The notes under the pieces are model-generated. The model had not been told where the DNA came from, searched no databases, and saw only the letters and a list, made by a program, of their open reading frames with translations. 64,000 nt of DNA, from positions 2,471,501 through 2,535,500 of the forward strand of contig NZ_CP073586.1 in assembly GCF_022267555.1 (NCBI RefSeq), given 5' to 3'. This document shows, piece after piece, positions 54,574-63,231 of this stretch. Within the stretch, counting starts at the first letter, position 1; each line of letters starts with the position of its first letter. Source of the stretch: Proteiniphilum propionicum (lineage in GTDB: Bacteria > Bacteroidota > Bacteroidia > Bacteroidales > Dysgonomonadaceae). Made by a program: the position numbers and the translations under genes.

Positions 54574-55909
54574 TTAAGCTTCCGCATAGCTGGTAAAACC
54601 ATTATCCAAGGCATTCCTATACATGCGGACCAGTTTTTCGAAAGTTATCGGATAAAGGATCTCCTCCGGTTTTATCTCGTCGCTTTTTGCAATGGTGAAT
54701 GATACCCCTTCTTTTAGACACAAGCTGATCAACGCATCCAATACTTTGGATATTTTACTTCTTGAACCGTGAAGTTTGGGAAGTAATTTCTGCATCAAGG
54801 CAATATCTATACACTGTTCTTTGGTGAATTCCCCGACAGTGTTCAGTTTCTTGATTAATAACAGCATTTCGATAGCGGTCCTATAGCCGAATTCCGCACC
54901 TATTTTCTTTAACTCGTTAAAGAACTTCACAAAGGTTTCGGTATAGATCTTGTCCTGCTCAATCTGATTGTCTTTCGCCAATGCCAGGAAATGTTGAGCC
55001 ATTGACGCCCCTTTACCATCCAGAACCGATAAATCAATTTTTGACGGCTGCTCTAAAAAGTTCTTGATGTGATTGTCGTCAATACGGAACTCTATGGTAT
55101 TGGCCCTATCCAGTACTTTTGGGCTGAACATATATGTTGTCTCATCGATATTTACCGTACCGATCACAAACAAATTTTGCGGCCAGGAAATCTTGTCTGG
55201 CACCTCTATCCCATCCGAGCTTTTTCTTTGTTTTCCGGAGTAGAGCATAATCTCTTCATCCGACTCCATTACGCTAAGGAAGTCGGCAAAATAACGCTCG
55301 ACGTGACTTAAATTCATTTCGTCAAGGATCAGGAAGTAAGGCTTCCGTTGGTTTTCCTCTTTCGATGCTTCAATGATTAACCTCAAAGCTCCTGAATCGG
55401 GTAGGATATATTCATCGGTATCTAATCCGTTGGGATAACCCAATAACGGCTCCCTGTTCGTCCAGTCTGAGCCGACAGGGATAATTTTGTATTGACTTTT
55501 ATTGTTACTAATCCATCGGGCAAAACTCTGTGCAATTTTTGTTTTTCCTGAACCGGACAGACCTGTCAATAGCACGAATGGCTTTGTCAGCAAAGAGGCA
55601 ACAAAACGGCTGATGAGTGTGCCGGAGAAGACTAGGCCAGATTGGGAAATGTAGGACCGTAATTTAACTACGGAGAAGTTTTCTTTGCGTTCAGCTGTTA
55701 CAGTTTTTGTTTTAGGCTGGACGTCTTCCATCTGGTTTGTATATATATTGATAATATTTTCTAAGTCGGATTCTAAAATATCTTTAGGAGGTAGTTTATT
55801 CACATCATATACTTTGTAGATATATGAACTCCCGTATCTATCTGGTTTTTTAGAAAAATTCGTTGCAAAATATTCATTAATAGTCTGTTTGTGTAACCTT
55901 CCCTATTTG
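54574..55909 (-). pseudogene. McrB-like AAA+ ATPase, C-terminal part (interrupted by IS3)
   Basis: The largest surviving open frame, 54574-55803 from a GTG, encodes 409 residues with Walker A GLSGSGKT (81-88), Walker B LILDEMN (158-164) and NIDETT (218-223) where classic McrB has MNxxDRS. The frame stays open upstream to about 55902, reading HKQTINEYFATNFSKKPDRY and then YKVYDV, typical of the end of a DUF3578 domain. That domain's start is found across the IS3 element at 57242-57546. I conclude one DUF3578-AAA gene was split. An N-truncated ATPase might still be made from the GTG. Confidence 0.8.
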
Positions 55910-55938
55910 TAGGACAGTTCCGAGTTAGACAAAATTAT

Positions 55939-55946
55939 TAACTTTG
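55939..55946 (+). promoter_or_regulatory. -7 element of the IS3 transposase
   Basis: TAACTTTG fits TAnnTTTG and lies 18 bases before the ATG at 55965, making that ATG the likely orfA start rather than the TTG at 55944. Confidence 0.5.
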
Positions 55947-55964
55947 TTTGGCATAGGAAATAAA

Positions 55965-56231
55965 ATGAAAAAAAAAGTACACAGTGAGTCAGAGAAGGTA
56001 AAGGCAGTCCATCAACTTGAAAGTGGGGTGGATGCCGCAGTTGTAGCTCGTGACTACAATATATCCAGGGCTACCCTTTATAATTGGAAGTCCAAGTATA
56101 GTGGAATGGAGATCAGTCAGGTTAAACGTCTCAAAGAGCTTGAAGATGAGAACCGCACGTTGAAACAGATGTATGCTGACCTTGCACTTGACAACAAGAT
56201 ACTGAAGGAGGTCATCGAAAAAAAACTCTAG
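55965..56231 (+). CDS. IS3 transposase OrfA (helix-turn-helix)
   Basis: An 88-residue protein. An HTH_Tnp_1 domain (KVKAVHQLESGVDAAVVARDY, then NISRATLYNWKSKYSG) precedes a leucine-zipper-like coil (LKELEDENRTLKQMYADLAL). It ends EKKL at TAG 56229-56231. Eight A residues at 56218-56225 just before the stop form a slippery run; orfB is in the -1 frame, so a fused OrfAB transposase is expected by programmed frameshifting, as known for IS3 elements. Confidence 0.92.
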   Translation: MKKKVHSESEKVKAVHQLESGVDAAVVARDYNISRATLYNWKSKYSGMEISQVKRLKELEDENRTLKQMYADLALDNKILKEVIEKKL

Positions 56232-56251
56232 AGCCCGAGGTAAAGAAGGAA

Positions 56252-57055
56252 TTGGCAGGAGATATAGTGGAAGAATATGGTGTAAGCATCTCTCGGGCGT
56301 GCAAGCTGATGGACATCCATCGCTCCTACTTCTATTATACTGACAAGAAAGATGACACTGAAGTTGAAGACGCAATCCGTGCTGCCGCCAACTTCGGTGA
56401 TGGCTTCTGGAAGATTTATTCAAGGCTGAGACGTGAGGGTAAGACATGGGACCACAAGAAGGTTTACAGGGTTTACAAGGCAATGCACTATGAGAAGCGA
56501 AGCCGTTTGAAGAAACGTCTGCCTGCAAGGGTGAAGAATCCTCTGGTTATGCCTAAAGAGCCCAATGTTACCTGGTCCATTGACTTTGTCAGTGACAGGA
56601 TTGAGTGCGGAAGACAATTCCGTGTTCTTAATATCATAGATGATGCCTGCAAGATTGCCGTGACACAGGAGATATCGATGTCCATGCCGGCAAAGCGTGT
56701 CATCAAAGTTCTGGAAAAGGTCATATGGCTTAATGGCAAACCAAAGAACATACGCTGCGACAATGGTCCTGAGTTTATCGCCCAGGTGTTCAAAGATTGG
56801 TGTAAAGGCAATGAGATAAACATTATGTATACTCAGCCTGGTAAACCCACCCAGAACGGCTACATTGAACGCTTCAACGGAAGCTACAGAAGGGCTGTAC
56901 TTGACAGATACATTTTCCGAAACTTGTCTGAAGTCAGGGAACTGACAGAAGCCTGGCGGAATGACTACAACGAAGAACGGCCCCATGAGGCGTTGGACAA
57001 CATGACACCCTTTGAGTATAGGGAAGAACTGATAAAACGAAAGGAAGCAGTATGA
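56252..57055 (+). CDS. IS3 transposase OrfB (rve integrase domain)
   Basis: A 267-residue product when read from the TTG at 56252; in the fusion it continues from the A8 slip site. HTH_21 (SISRACKLMDIHRSYFYY) comes first, then the retroviral-type integrase core with the DDE triad: Asp in WSIDFVSD, Asp in RCDNGPEF and Glu in GYIERFNGSYR. It ends NDYNEERPHEALDNMTPFEY, typical of the IS3 family. The frame is intact, so the element could be active. Confidence 0.94.
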   Translation: MAGDIVEEYGVSISRACKLMDIHRSYFYYTDKKDDTEVEDAIRAAANFGDGFWKIYSRLRREGKTWDHKKVYRVYKAMHYEKRSRLKKRLPARVKNPLVMPKEPNVTWSIDFVSDRIECGRQFRVLNIIDDACKIAVTQEISMSMPAKRVIKVLEKVIWLNGKPKNIRCDNGPEFIAQVFKDWCKGNEINIMYTQPGKPTQNGYIERFNGSYRRAVLDRYIFRNLSEVRELTEAWRNDYNEERPHEALDNMTPFEYREELIKRKEAV

Positions 57056-57241
57056 CAGATGTTTTGACAAGCAAAGGTAACACTAGCCACTACAGCGGTC
57101 AAGGCCAAGACGAGTGCCCTGGCGGGCAGTCTTGCCCGCTGTATCGTCTAGTATTGGGAGTGGCTTATCAAAAATCTGTCCGACATCATAACATTGTATA
57201 CATAAATAACTAATTTAGCAGTCTAATCAAAGACTGTCCTA

Positions 57242-57546
57242 AAAAGGGGTAGCTTACATTTGGATTTTATATCTTCCCAGTTGTTGGCAGGAGCAGTTGT
57301 TTCGCTTATACCATAGGCCAGTATGAGAATATTGTTCTCCTTGTAATAAAGATAGACAGGATAAATTCCATGACTTGTGGTGTTCGGCTCTTTCAAAAAA
57401 GATATCCATGGAATTTTTGCGGGAACACCTTGTCCAAAACTAACCTTTACTTTGATATTTAAATACTCGGATTTATAATGTTTTGTTTTAAGATTACCAG
57501 TATTTGCTTGTTCCAGAAATTTTTTGAGTTCTTCAAAGTATCCCAT
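57242..57546 (-). pseudogene. McrB-like gene, N-terminal DUF3578 part (interrupted by IS3)
   Basis: On the minus strand 101 host-coded residues begin MGYFEELKKFLEQANTGNLK and run to KCKLPLF, where IS3 starts; six more IS-derived codons lead to a stop at 57223. The passage PWISFLKEPNTTSHGIYPVY, then YYKENNILILAYGISET, is characteristic of DUF3578 (MrcB_N), the N-terminal specificity domain of many McrB proteins. The missing rest of that domain reappears on the other side of IS3 (55909 downward). The two host halves join in compatible frame, with a stop codon at the junction that may derive from the insertion. Confidence 0.78.
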
Positions 57547-57688
57547 GATTCCTTATTTTACAATATATATAATGCAAAATTATGATTTAATATCAATATT
57601 GAAAAGACAAATGCGTATTTCCGTAAAAAAGTTGTTTCATGTTTGTTTTTCGTTTGGAGTAGCTCATAGTTGTTTGTCAGAATCGTCT

Positions 57689-58717
57689 TCATACTACAAT
57701 CTTAAGTAATTCTGTCCGTATATTTTGCCAATCTTGATTTAAGTTTATAGACATAATTCTTATTCTATGTTTTTTGTATTTGAAAGAATGGACAAAATTA
57801 TTTTGAACTGAAGGATATAATAAAATCCCTTCGCAGTTTACCGTAAGGTCAGAATCAGTCTCTTGATTTTTTAAATATGCAAATAGTTGATATAAATTAC
57901 CCGAATTTATTTTTTGTTTATCATATCTGGTTTGAAATGCATCCTTGTAATACTTTGTGTCAATTATTATTTTTTGATTTTTGGTTTGTAAGGTTATGTC
58001 TGTCAGCATTGTAGGTAACATTTCTAAATCCTCTGCAAATTCTGACTCAAACTGCCATGTAATTGAGTCACTTGAAACAGAAAGGTCAGTTTCAACCTTA
58101 TAAAAATTTCTTACAAAAGCTTCAAATAACCTTGCCATTGACTTCTCTTCCCGAGTAAAATCTTTGAATTTATAGTTTCCTTTGGTCTCGTCAATAAATA
58201 GATTTTCATTTACAATTTGGCATACTTTTAAAATGAAATCATAGTGATAATTATTGCGATGTAGCCTAATTTGATTAAATAAAGACTTCCGAATAACTAT
58301 TTCGGAGATGGGCGGCAATTTCACATAAATTTTATGTAACTCTTCTTTTAATGATGAATCTAGATTCTTTGTTCTTAATAATTTACCGATTGTCGTTTTT
58401 AGAATTTGGTTGTGTAAAATATCGTAATCAAACTCATCGTAAATACAACTTGTTTTACTTAATGGAAGAACATTTTGTTTTATTGTTGCTGAAAAATTAA
58501 ACTTCCCTTTAATGCCCATTATTGTATCTTCGTGCTCAACGTAATATCTATCCAAACCCTGTTTTAATAATCGTGAACAACTATTTGAAAGGACTTTTGC
58601 AAATAAATCTATTAGTTCGGTAGAATCAATTTCATTTACATTGACTATGTCACTTTCTTCAAGCTTATTCCAGGCATAACATAGCAAATAATAGATATTT
58701 TGAATTGGTATTTGCAT
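57689..58717 (-). CDS. mcrC: McrC-family nuclease subunit (module 1)
   Basis: This 342-residue protein fits McrC, the nuclease partner of McrB. The N-terminal part (IQNIYYLLCYAWNKLEE; GIKGKFNFSATIKQNVL near 68) is the usual McrC adaptor domain that stimulates the McrB NTPase. The C-terminal PD-(D/E)XK core shows LFEAFVRNFY (about 197), Asp240 in MLTDITL, and Asp253/Lys255 in IIDTKYY, with a Q-motif NLYQLFAYL after it. All catalytic residues are present, so it looks active. It starts two bases after the McrB gene and ends 142 bases before the start of module 2. Confidence 0.9.
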   Translation of the reverse strand: MQIPIQNIYYLLCYAWNKLEESDIVNVNEIDSTELIDLFAKVLSNSCSRLLKQGLDRYYVEHEDTIMGIKGKFNFSATIKQNVLPLSKTSCIYDEFDYDILHNQILKTTIGKLLRTKNLDSSLKEELHKIYVKLPPISEIVIRKSLFNQIRLHRNNYHYDFILKVCQIVNENLFIDETKGNYKFKDFTREEKSMARLFEAFVRNFYKVETDLSVSSDSITWQFESEFAEDLEMLPTMLTDITLQTKNQKIIIDTKYYKDAFQTRYDKQKINSGNLYQLFAYLKNQETDSDLTVNCEGILLYPSVQNNFVHSFKYKKHRIRIMSINLNQDWQNIRTELLKIVV

Positions 58718-58719
58718 AA

Positions 58720-61296
58720 TTACGACAGAAGCAGATTTATTTCATGATTAACTTTTTCACTATCATCAAACCAGTATTCCTCCAATAAGGGTTTTATCTC
58801 AAACTTTACAATATTATCGAACCACTTTCTTTCATTTTCAGAATTTGCATTGCAAAAAAAACTATGCCCTATCAAAAAGCCGGAGCCTAAATTTTTATCG
58901 GATTTTATTTTTGCATTAAGTAAATTAAGCTTTGAAGATATTTCCTGTATAAAATCTCTTGAAAATCCTTTAGAGCCGAGGAAATCTTTAAACCTGCTGT
59001 TAAATTTAGGTTCCAAAGTAATAAACCTGAATCGCCTACGTAAAGCATAGTCAACAATAGCTAATGAACGGTCGGCAGTATTCATTGTACCAATTAGATA
59101 TAGGTTCTCTGGAACTGAAAATAAGGCATCATCCTTTTCGGAGTAGGTTAACGGAACGCTGTATTTACCTCTTTTATCAGACTCAATTAGCATCATTAAT
59201 TCACCAAAAATCTTACTAAGATTCCCTCTGTTTATTTCGTCTATTATAAAGAAGAACTTTTGGTCAGGCTCTGATTCTGCCTTTTTACAAAAATCATAGA
59301 AAATGCCATTTTTAACCTTGAAACTTTTTTCCGAAGGTCGAATTCCTTGAATAAAATCTTCATATGCATAAGACTGATGAAATTGAATCATCCTGATTTT
59401 TGTATCATCGGTATTTTTCATCATTTCATAAGCAATCTTTTTTGCTACGAATGTTTTTCCAACTCCGGGAGGCCCTTGAAGGACAATATTCTTCTTAATT
59501 TCAAGTGAATGAATGATTTCGTTTATTTCATGTCCTTCCAAAAATGGTTTTTCGGGGTCATCTGAAAATGAATAGTCCCTTATTTCGACTTTCTCAATTG
59601 CCTTTTCAGTAATGATGTTCTTTTCATCAATTAAATCACGTATTATGTCGAATTCATCAGCTGTGAGTTTAAATAAACTTCCTTGATTATTTATAAAGAC
59701 TTCGCATTTTTCAAGTCCTTTAGTTTCCTTTAATTCATCCCATAAAATGGGGTCCTTGACAATTTCTTTAATTTCAAAGCTTATTATTTCTCCTTCATTA
59801 TCATCAATGTGCAACCCTTCAGTAATTTCAAAGATTGCTTTAATTTGTTTAACCGGTGTGCTCTCGTATCCAATTACCAAATCACCTGGTTTTACTTCTT
59901 CAAAATATTTATAAATTCTGCGTTTGTTCCCTTTATCGTTATGTGATGTATAAGATTGAATATCTCCAAGTTCGTAACTGTCAATACGCCAGATTTTAGG
60001 ATTAGCATTTAACCACCAAAAATTCTGTGATTCAGAGTCTTTTGGTAATGCTTTTGGTGGTGGCAGTATATCCTTTCCTGATTCTAAGTCGTTAAAAATT
60101 TTTTCGAATGCAGGATTGCTTCGAACGTATTTCTCTTTTATATTGCTCCATTTTAAAGTTGGTGTAAAGGTGTCAGGCCTGAAAATGGTCTTTTCAAAAT
60201 CAACCAATTGATTGATTAACCATTTCACCTTTCTGATATGTTTGTTTTCTTTCCTTTCAGGTTTATACTCGTATTCGCCAGTTATGACACCAATCCCAAG
60301 GGCCTTGCTTTTTCCTTTATTGGCTATAACAACATCTCCAATACTTGCATCCCGAAAATTCTCAATATTCCAGATCTGATTAGAATTATCTAAATTCTCA
60401 ACGCCTAAATCTTCTGCAAGTGTTTCTGTTGTATAAGTCTTTAAGTCGGCTAAATCATCCCAACCAATAGCAATTATATTTTCTTTATAAAACTCATCCC
60501 AATAGACACCGTTTTCTCCTGGTGCGAATTTCCAATAATTAATTAAAGCATTATTTTTTCTTTCAACAGTTTCTTTTGAAGCTTTAAGTTTTTCAACAAC
60601 TTCTTCTATTAAACTAAAATCCTCAAGAGTGTTAGATGTTTTATCATTAATATCCCAGCCTGCTAAAATTCCAGCTTCAATTTTCTCAGCACTAATTTTT
60701 AGAAATAACTGATATGCTTTTCTGTGAGAAATCTTTTTTTCTGGAAAACTAGCAATCCAACAATATGATGTGCCGTAATTTTGAGGTCCATCAAAATCGA
60801 CAATATGACTTTTGTAATTTTTCAGTTTTAATACTTTCTGAAGTCCATTTACAACTTTACTTAATGCAGAACTTGTTTCATTCTTTATTGGATTAGTATA
60901 AAAGAATGGAAAGAAAATACAATAATTCCTTTGCCAGTTAACGAAAGGAGATTTCTTTTTTTGAGGATAATTTGTTAAAGCATTTACTAATATGTCACCG
61001 TACTTTGAAAAATATTCTTTGTCTTTCTCAATTATTCTAGACTTAATATTTTCAACAGTTTCAGAACTAATTTGAACACCTTCTCTCAATAAATGAAGAA
61101 TGTCAAACCGCAATAAGTTAACAGGTTGAAATAGAGTTGCGGAAAAATCAGAACGGACAAAGCTGAAATCACTTATCAATCCTTCAATTTCAGATTTAGA
61201 TTTAGTATTCAAGGAATCGAAGAGATATTGTTCACTTTGTTCTAGTTTTTTTAGCTCTTTTGCGTGTTTTTGTATTATATCAATTTCTTTCTGCAT
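58720..61296 (-). CDS. mcrB: McrB-family NTPase with tandem EVE-like domains (module 1)
   Basis: An 858-residue protein. After about 250 residues of helical and DUF3578-like sequence come two EVE/PUA-like domains: one at about 253-385 (INYWKFAPGENGVYWDEFY, IAIGWDDLADL, GDVVIANKG) and one at about 426-560 (NFWWLNANPKIWRI, VKPGDLVIGYEST). EVE domains read modified bases such as 5-methyl- or hydroxymethylcytosine. The C-terminal AAA+ has Walker A GPPGVGKT (608-615), Walker B DEINRG (686-691) and the McrB signature MNTADRS (738-744). With the adjacent McrC it should form a type IV restriction complex cutting modified DNA. It is AT-richer than the host genes. Confidence 0.9.
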   Translation of the reverse strand: MQKEIDIIQKHAKELKKLEQSEQYLFDSLNTKSKSEIEGLISDFSFVRSDFSATLFQPVNLLRFDILHLLREGVQISSETVENIKSRIIEKDKEYFSKYGDILVNALTNYPQKKKSPFVNWQRNYCIFFPFFYTNPIKNETSSALSKVVNGLQKVLKLKNYKSHIVDFDGPQNYGTSYCWIASFPEKKISHRKAYQLFLKISAEKIEAGILAGWDINDKTSNTLEDFSLIEEVVEKLKASKETVERKNNALINYWKFAPGENGVYWDEFYKENIIAIGWDDLADLKTYTTETLAEDLGVENLDNSNQIWNIENFRDASIGDVVIANKGKSKALGIGVITGEYEYKPERKENKHIRKVKWLINQLVDFEKTIFRPDTFTPTLKWSNIKEKYVRSNPAFEKIFNDLESGKDILPPPKALPKDSESQNFWWLNANPKIWRIDSYELGDIQSYTSHNDKGNKRRIYKYFEEVKPGDLVIGYESTPVKQIKAIFEITEGLHIDDNEGEIISFEIKEIVKDPILWDELKETKGLEKCEVFINNQGSLFKLTADEFDIIRDLIDEKNIITEKAIEKVEIRDYSFSDDPEKPFLEGHEINEIIHSLEIKKNIVLQGPPGVGKTFVAKKIAYEMMKNTDDTKIRMIQFHQSYAYEDFIQGIRPSEKSFKVKNGIFYDFCKKAESEPDQKFFFIIDEINRGNLSKIFGELMMLIESDKRGKYSVPLTYSEKDDALFSVPENLYLIGTMNTADRSLAIVDYALRRRFRFITLEPKFNSRFKDFLGSKGFSRDFIQEISSKLNLLNAKIKSDKNLGSGFLIGHSFFCNANSENERKWFDNIVKFEIKPLLEEYWFDDSEKVNHEINLLLS

Positions 61297-61435
61297 AATA
61301 ATATTTTTAAAAGTCTTTCAATTTATCACTTTCTTTTCAATGAAACGGTATGTTAGTAAAAAAATATCATTAGTGTCCACTAAAAATTCGCAAAAGCTCT
61401 TTGAAATTATTGAATATTAGATGGTTGTAGCGTCT

Positions 61436-61466
61436 TTTGGGGTGCGACGATTTCAATTTATCTTTG
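61436..61466 (+). promoter_or_regulatory. Promoter of the IS4 transposase
   Basis: TTTG (61436-61439) and TATCTTTG (61459-61466) are exactly 19 bases apart, a consensus Bacteroidetes promoter 19 bases before the transposase ATG. Confidence 0.75.
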
Positions 61467-61485
61467 TATTGATATACAATACATT

Positions 61486-62649
61486 ATGCATAAAGAGAAG
61501 TTCGTTTTTGCCCAATTAGTCGAGTTCCTAAATGCCGACAAGTTCAGGCATATCGTGGATAAGTACCAAGGAAACCGCTATATCAAGTCTTTCACCTGCT
61601 GGAATCAACTGCTTGTTCTCATGTTCGGCCAACTCTGCAATAGAAAAAGCCTGAGGGATCTGGCAATGGCTATTGGTGCACATCGGGGAAAAGGCTATCA
61701 TCTCGGGTTTGGCAGTGATGTCAAACTAAGCAATCTATCCAAAGCAAATACCAATCGTGACTATCGGATCTTTGAAGAATTTGCATACTACATGGTTGGC
61801 AAAGCCCAATCAAAACGTATGGACAATATCTTCAAGCTGGGAGGAAAAGTCTATGCCTTTGATTCTATCACCATTGACCTATGTTTGAACGTTTATCAAT
61901 GGGCTCGTTTCAGAAAGACCAGGGGAGGAGTTAAAATCCATACCCTGTTTGATCTGGAAACCCAGATCCCAACGTTTTTCCATATCACTCCCGCAGCAGT
62001 CAATGATGTAAATGCTATGGATGTCATTCCCTATGAACCCGGCTCCTTCTATGTCTTCGACCGTGGCTACAATGACTTCAAACGCTTGTTTAAGATCAAC
62101 GAGATTCGATCAATGTTTGTGGTGAGAGCCAAGAACAATCTGCAATGCAAGGCTGTAAGATGGAAAAGAAGGATGCCCAAAAACGTTCGCTCAGATTGTG
62201 TGGTGATATTCACCGGATATATGAGCGAAAAGCATTACCCGAAACCCTTGCGAAAAATTGTCTTCTACGACGAAGATCAAGACCGGGAGTTCACGTTTCT
62301 TACCAACGTTTTTAGCCTTGGCGCATTGCAAGTTGCACTTCTTTACAAGAACAGATGGCAGATTGAGCTGTTTTTCAAATGGATGAAACAGCATCTCAAT
62401 ATCCAAAAATTCTGGGGTGTAACTGAGAATGCAGTCCGTATCCAGATATACTCAGCGATCACCACTTACTGTCTTGTGGCTATCGTACATCATGATTTGA
62501 AACTCGAATGCACCGTCTATGAGATGCTTCAAATACTCAGCATGTCACTAACGGACAAGGCCAATTTAAAAGACTTGCTCAACAAATCTAACTTCAATAA
62601 TGTCAATGAACGATGCGGTTCAAGTGAACCAAGTTTGTTTGTTTTTTAA
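61486..62649 (+). CDS. IS4-family DDE transposase (DUF4372 type)
   Basis: A 387-residue transposase. The N-terminus (FVFAQLVEFLNADKFRHIVD) matches the DUF4372 domain found in Bacteroidota IS4 relatives. The catalytic residues fit: Asp in YAFDSITIDL (about 125), Asp in FYVFDRGYND (about 191), and Glu in the Y-R-E-K region YKNRWQIELFFKWMKQHL (about 286-303). Full length and intact, so probably functional. Confidence 0.93.
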   Translation: MHKEKFVFAQLVEFLNADKFRHIVDKYQGNRYIKSFTCWNQLLVLMFGQLCNRKSLRDLAMAIGAHRGKGYHLGFGSDVKLSNLSKANTNRDYRIFEEFAYYMVGKAQSKRMDNIFKLGGKVYAFDSITIDLCLNVYQWARFRKTRGGVKIHTLFDLETQIPTFFHITPAAVNDVNAMDVIPYEPGSFYVFDRGYNDFKRLFKINEIRSMFVVRAKNNLQCKAVRWKRRMPKNVRSDCVVIFTGYMSEKHYPKPLRKIVFYDEDQDREFTFLTNVFSLGALQVALLYKNRWQIELFFKWMKQHLNIQKFWGVTENAVRIQIYSAITTYCLVAIVHHDLKLECTVYEMLQILSMSLTDKANLKDLLNKSNFNNVNERCGSSEPSLFVF

Positions 62650-62752
62650 TATTTATACAGTGCCAATTTTTTAGTGGACACTAGTGGTTTATTATATCTA
62701 TTGCAGAATCTATAAGAGGGGTAATTTTATTTGCAACTGTGTATTTCTGATA

Positions 62753-62784
62753 GTGCCACTCTTTTCGGTTCAAACCGTGCCACT
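62753..62784. repeat. Repeated GTGCCACT words, possible IS21 end relic
   Basis: GTGCCACT occurs at 62753-62760 and 62777-62784, separated by TCTTTTCGGTTCAAACC. IS21-family elements of Bacteroidota carry multiple short repeats of this kind at their ends, so this may be the trace of a lost element. That link is from memory, not from a search. Confidence 0.35.
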
Positions 62785-63231
62785 ATAATTCATATTTTTT
62801 CTACCTATTTGAAAGATCATTGACAAAGTTAATAATTTTATTCAGTTGTACTTATTTTTCCTTTTCTAAGTCTATGCGTAAAAGAAAGAAAAAATAAATT
62901 ACATTTGTGAGTGAAGACATACAGCTCATTATGCAGTACTGTTTGCAGAGACTCCTCGGTACCGTTACGAGCGACGCAGTAGTACGATTACATCGACGTT
63001 ATCGGTTACTTTTACCTCTGGAAATAAATGAATGTAGTCTGCAATAAATTTCACCTCTCAATGCGTTAATAAAAGTTATATTATTGTTAAATATCAGGTT
63101 TTATAACAAATATTTAAAATATTCTTCATTTATTTGTCAGACAAATCAGATTAATAATATCTGTTGTGCATTTTTATCTGAAAACATCGCTCATTTTTAA
63201 GTGAGAAAATATATTTGAAAATAATCTTACG
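62785..63231. other. Intergenic region upstream of the FadR-like regulator
   Basis: No gene is seen in this AT-rich spacer. TACATTTG at 62900-62907 is a consensus -7 box that could give a 320-base leader for the regulator gene, though without a clear -33 box. A locally GC-richer segment at about 62950-63015 (CGGTACCGTTACGAGCGACG and following) stands out, but I find no clean stem in it. Confidence 0.45.

Larger units (their letters stand above)
55910..57241 (+). mobile_element. IS3-family insertion sequence inside the McrB-like gene
   Basis: This 1332-base element has ends TAGGACAGT...ACTGTCCTA. The terminal inverted repeats extend to 21 bases: TAGGACAGT, six mostly unmatched bases, then TTAGAC on both sides (left 55910-55930; right 57221-57241). 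It encodes orfA and orfB in the -1 arrangement. No clear 3-4 bp target duplication is visible (left flank ATTTG, right flank AAAAG), so flanking DNA may have changed since insertion. A GCGGGCA/TGCCCGC hairpin lies after orfB. Confidence 0.85.
61371..62683 (+). mobile_element. IS4-family insertion sequence
   Basis: Terminal inverted repeats TAGTGTCCACTAAAAA start at 61371 and, in reverse complement, end at 62683. One transposase gene lies between them, with its own promoter. No convincing target duplication is visible (left flank ATATCAT, right flank GTGGTTT). It lies 74 bases upstream of the McrB gene start and may separate it from its promoter. Confidence 0.85.

Noticed and set aside
55931-55947. 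17-base word AAAATTATTAACTTTGT shared (in reverse complement) with about 62823-62839
   Set aside because: It is AT-rich and contains a promoter-like box, the flanks do not align, and a chance match is plausible, so I do not call a second IS3 end there.
57070-57175. Separate small RNA within IS3 (GCGGGCA-GTCT-TGCCCGC hairpin)
   Set aside because: It follows the orfB stop inside the element and is more simply part of the IS 3' region; no T-run or promoter supports an independent RNA.
50700-62800. CRISPR array or cas genes in the mobile island
   Set aside because: No series of evenly spaced 25-40 base repeats and no Cas-like protein is present; the island holds only McrBC-type and IS genes.
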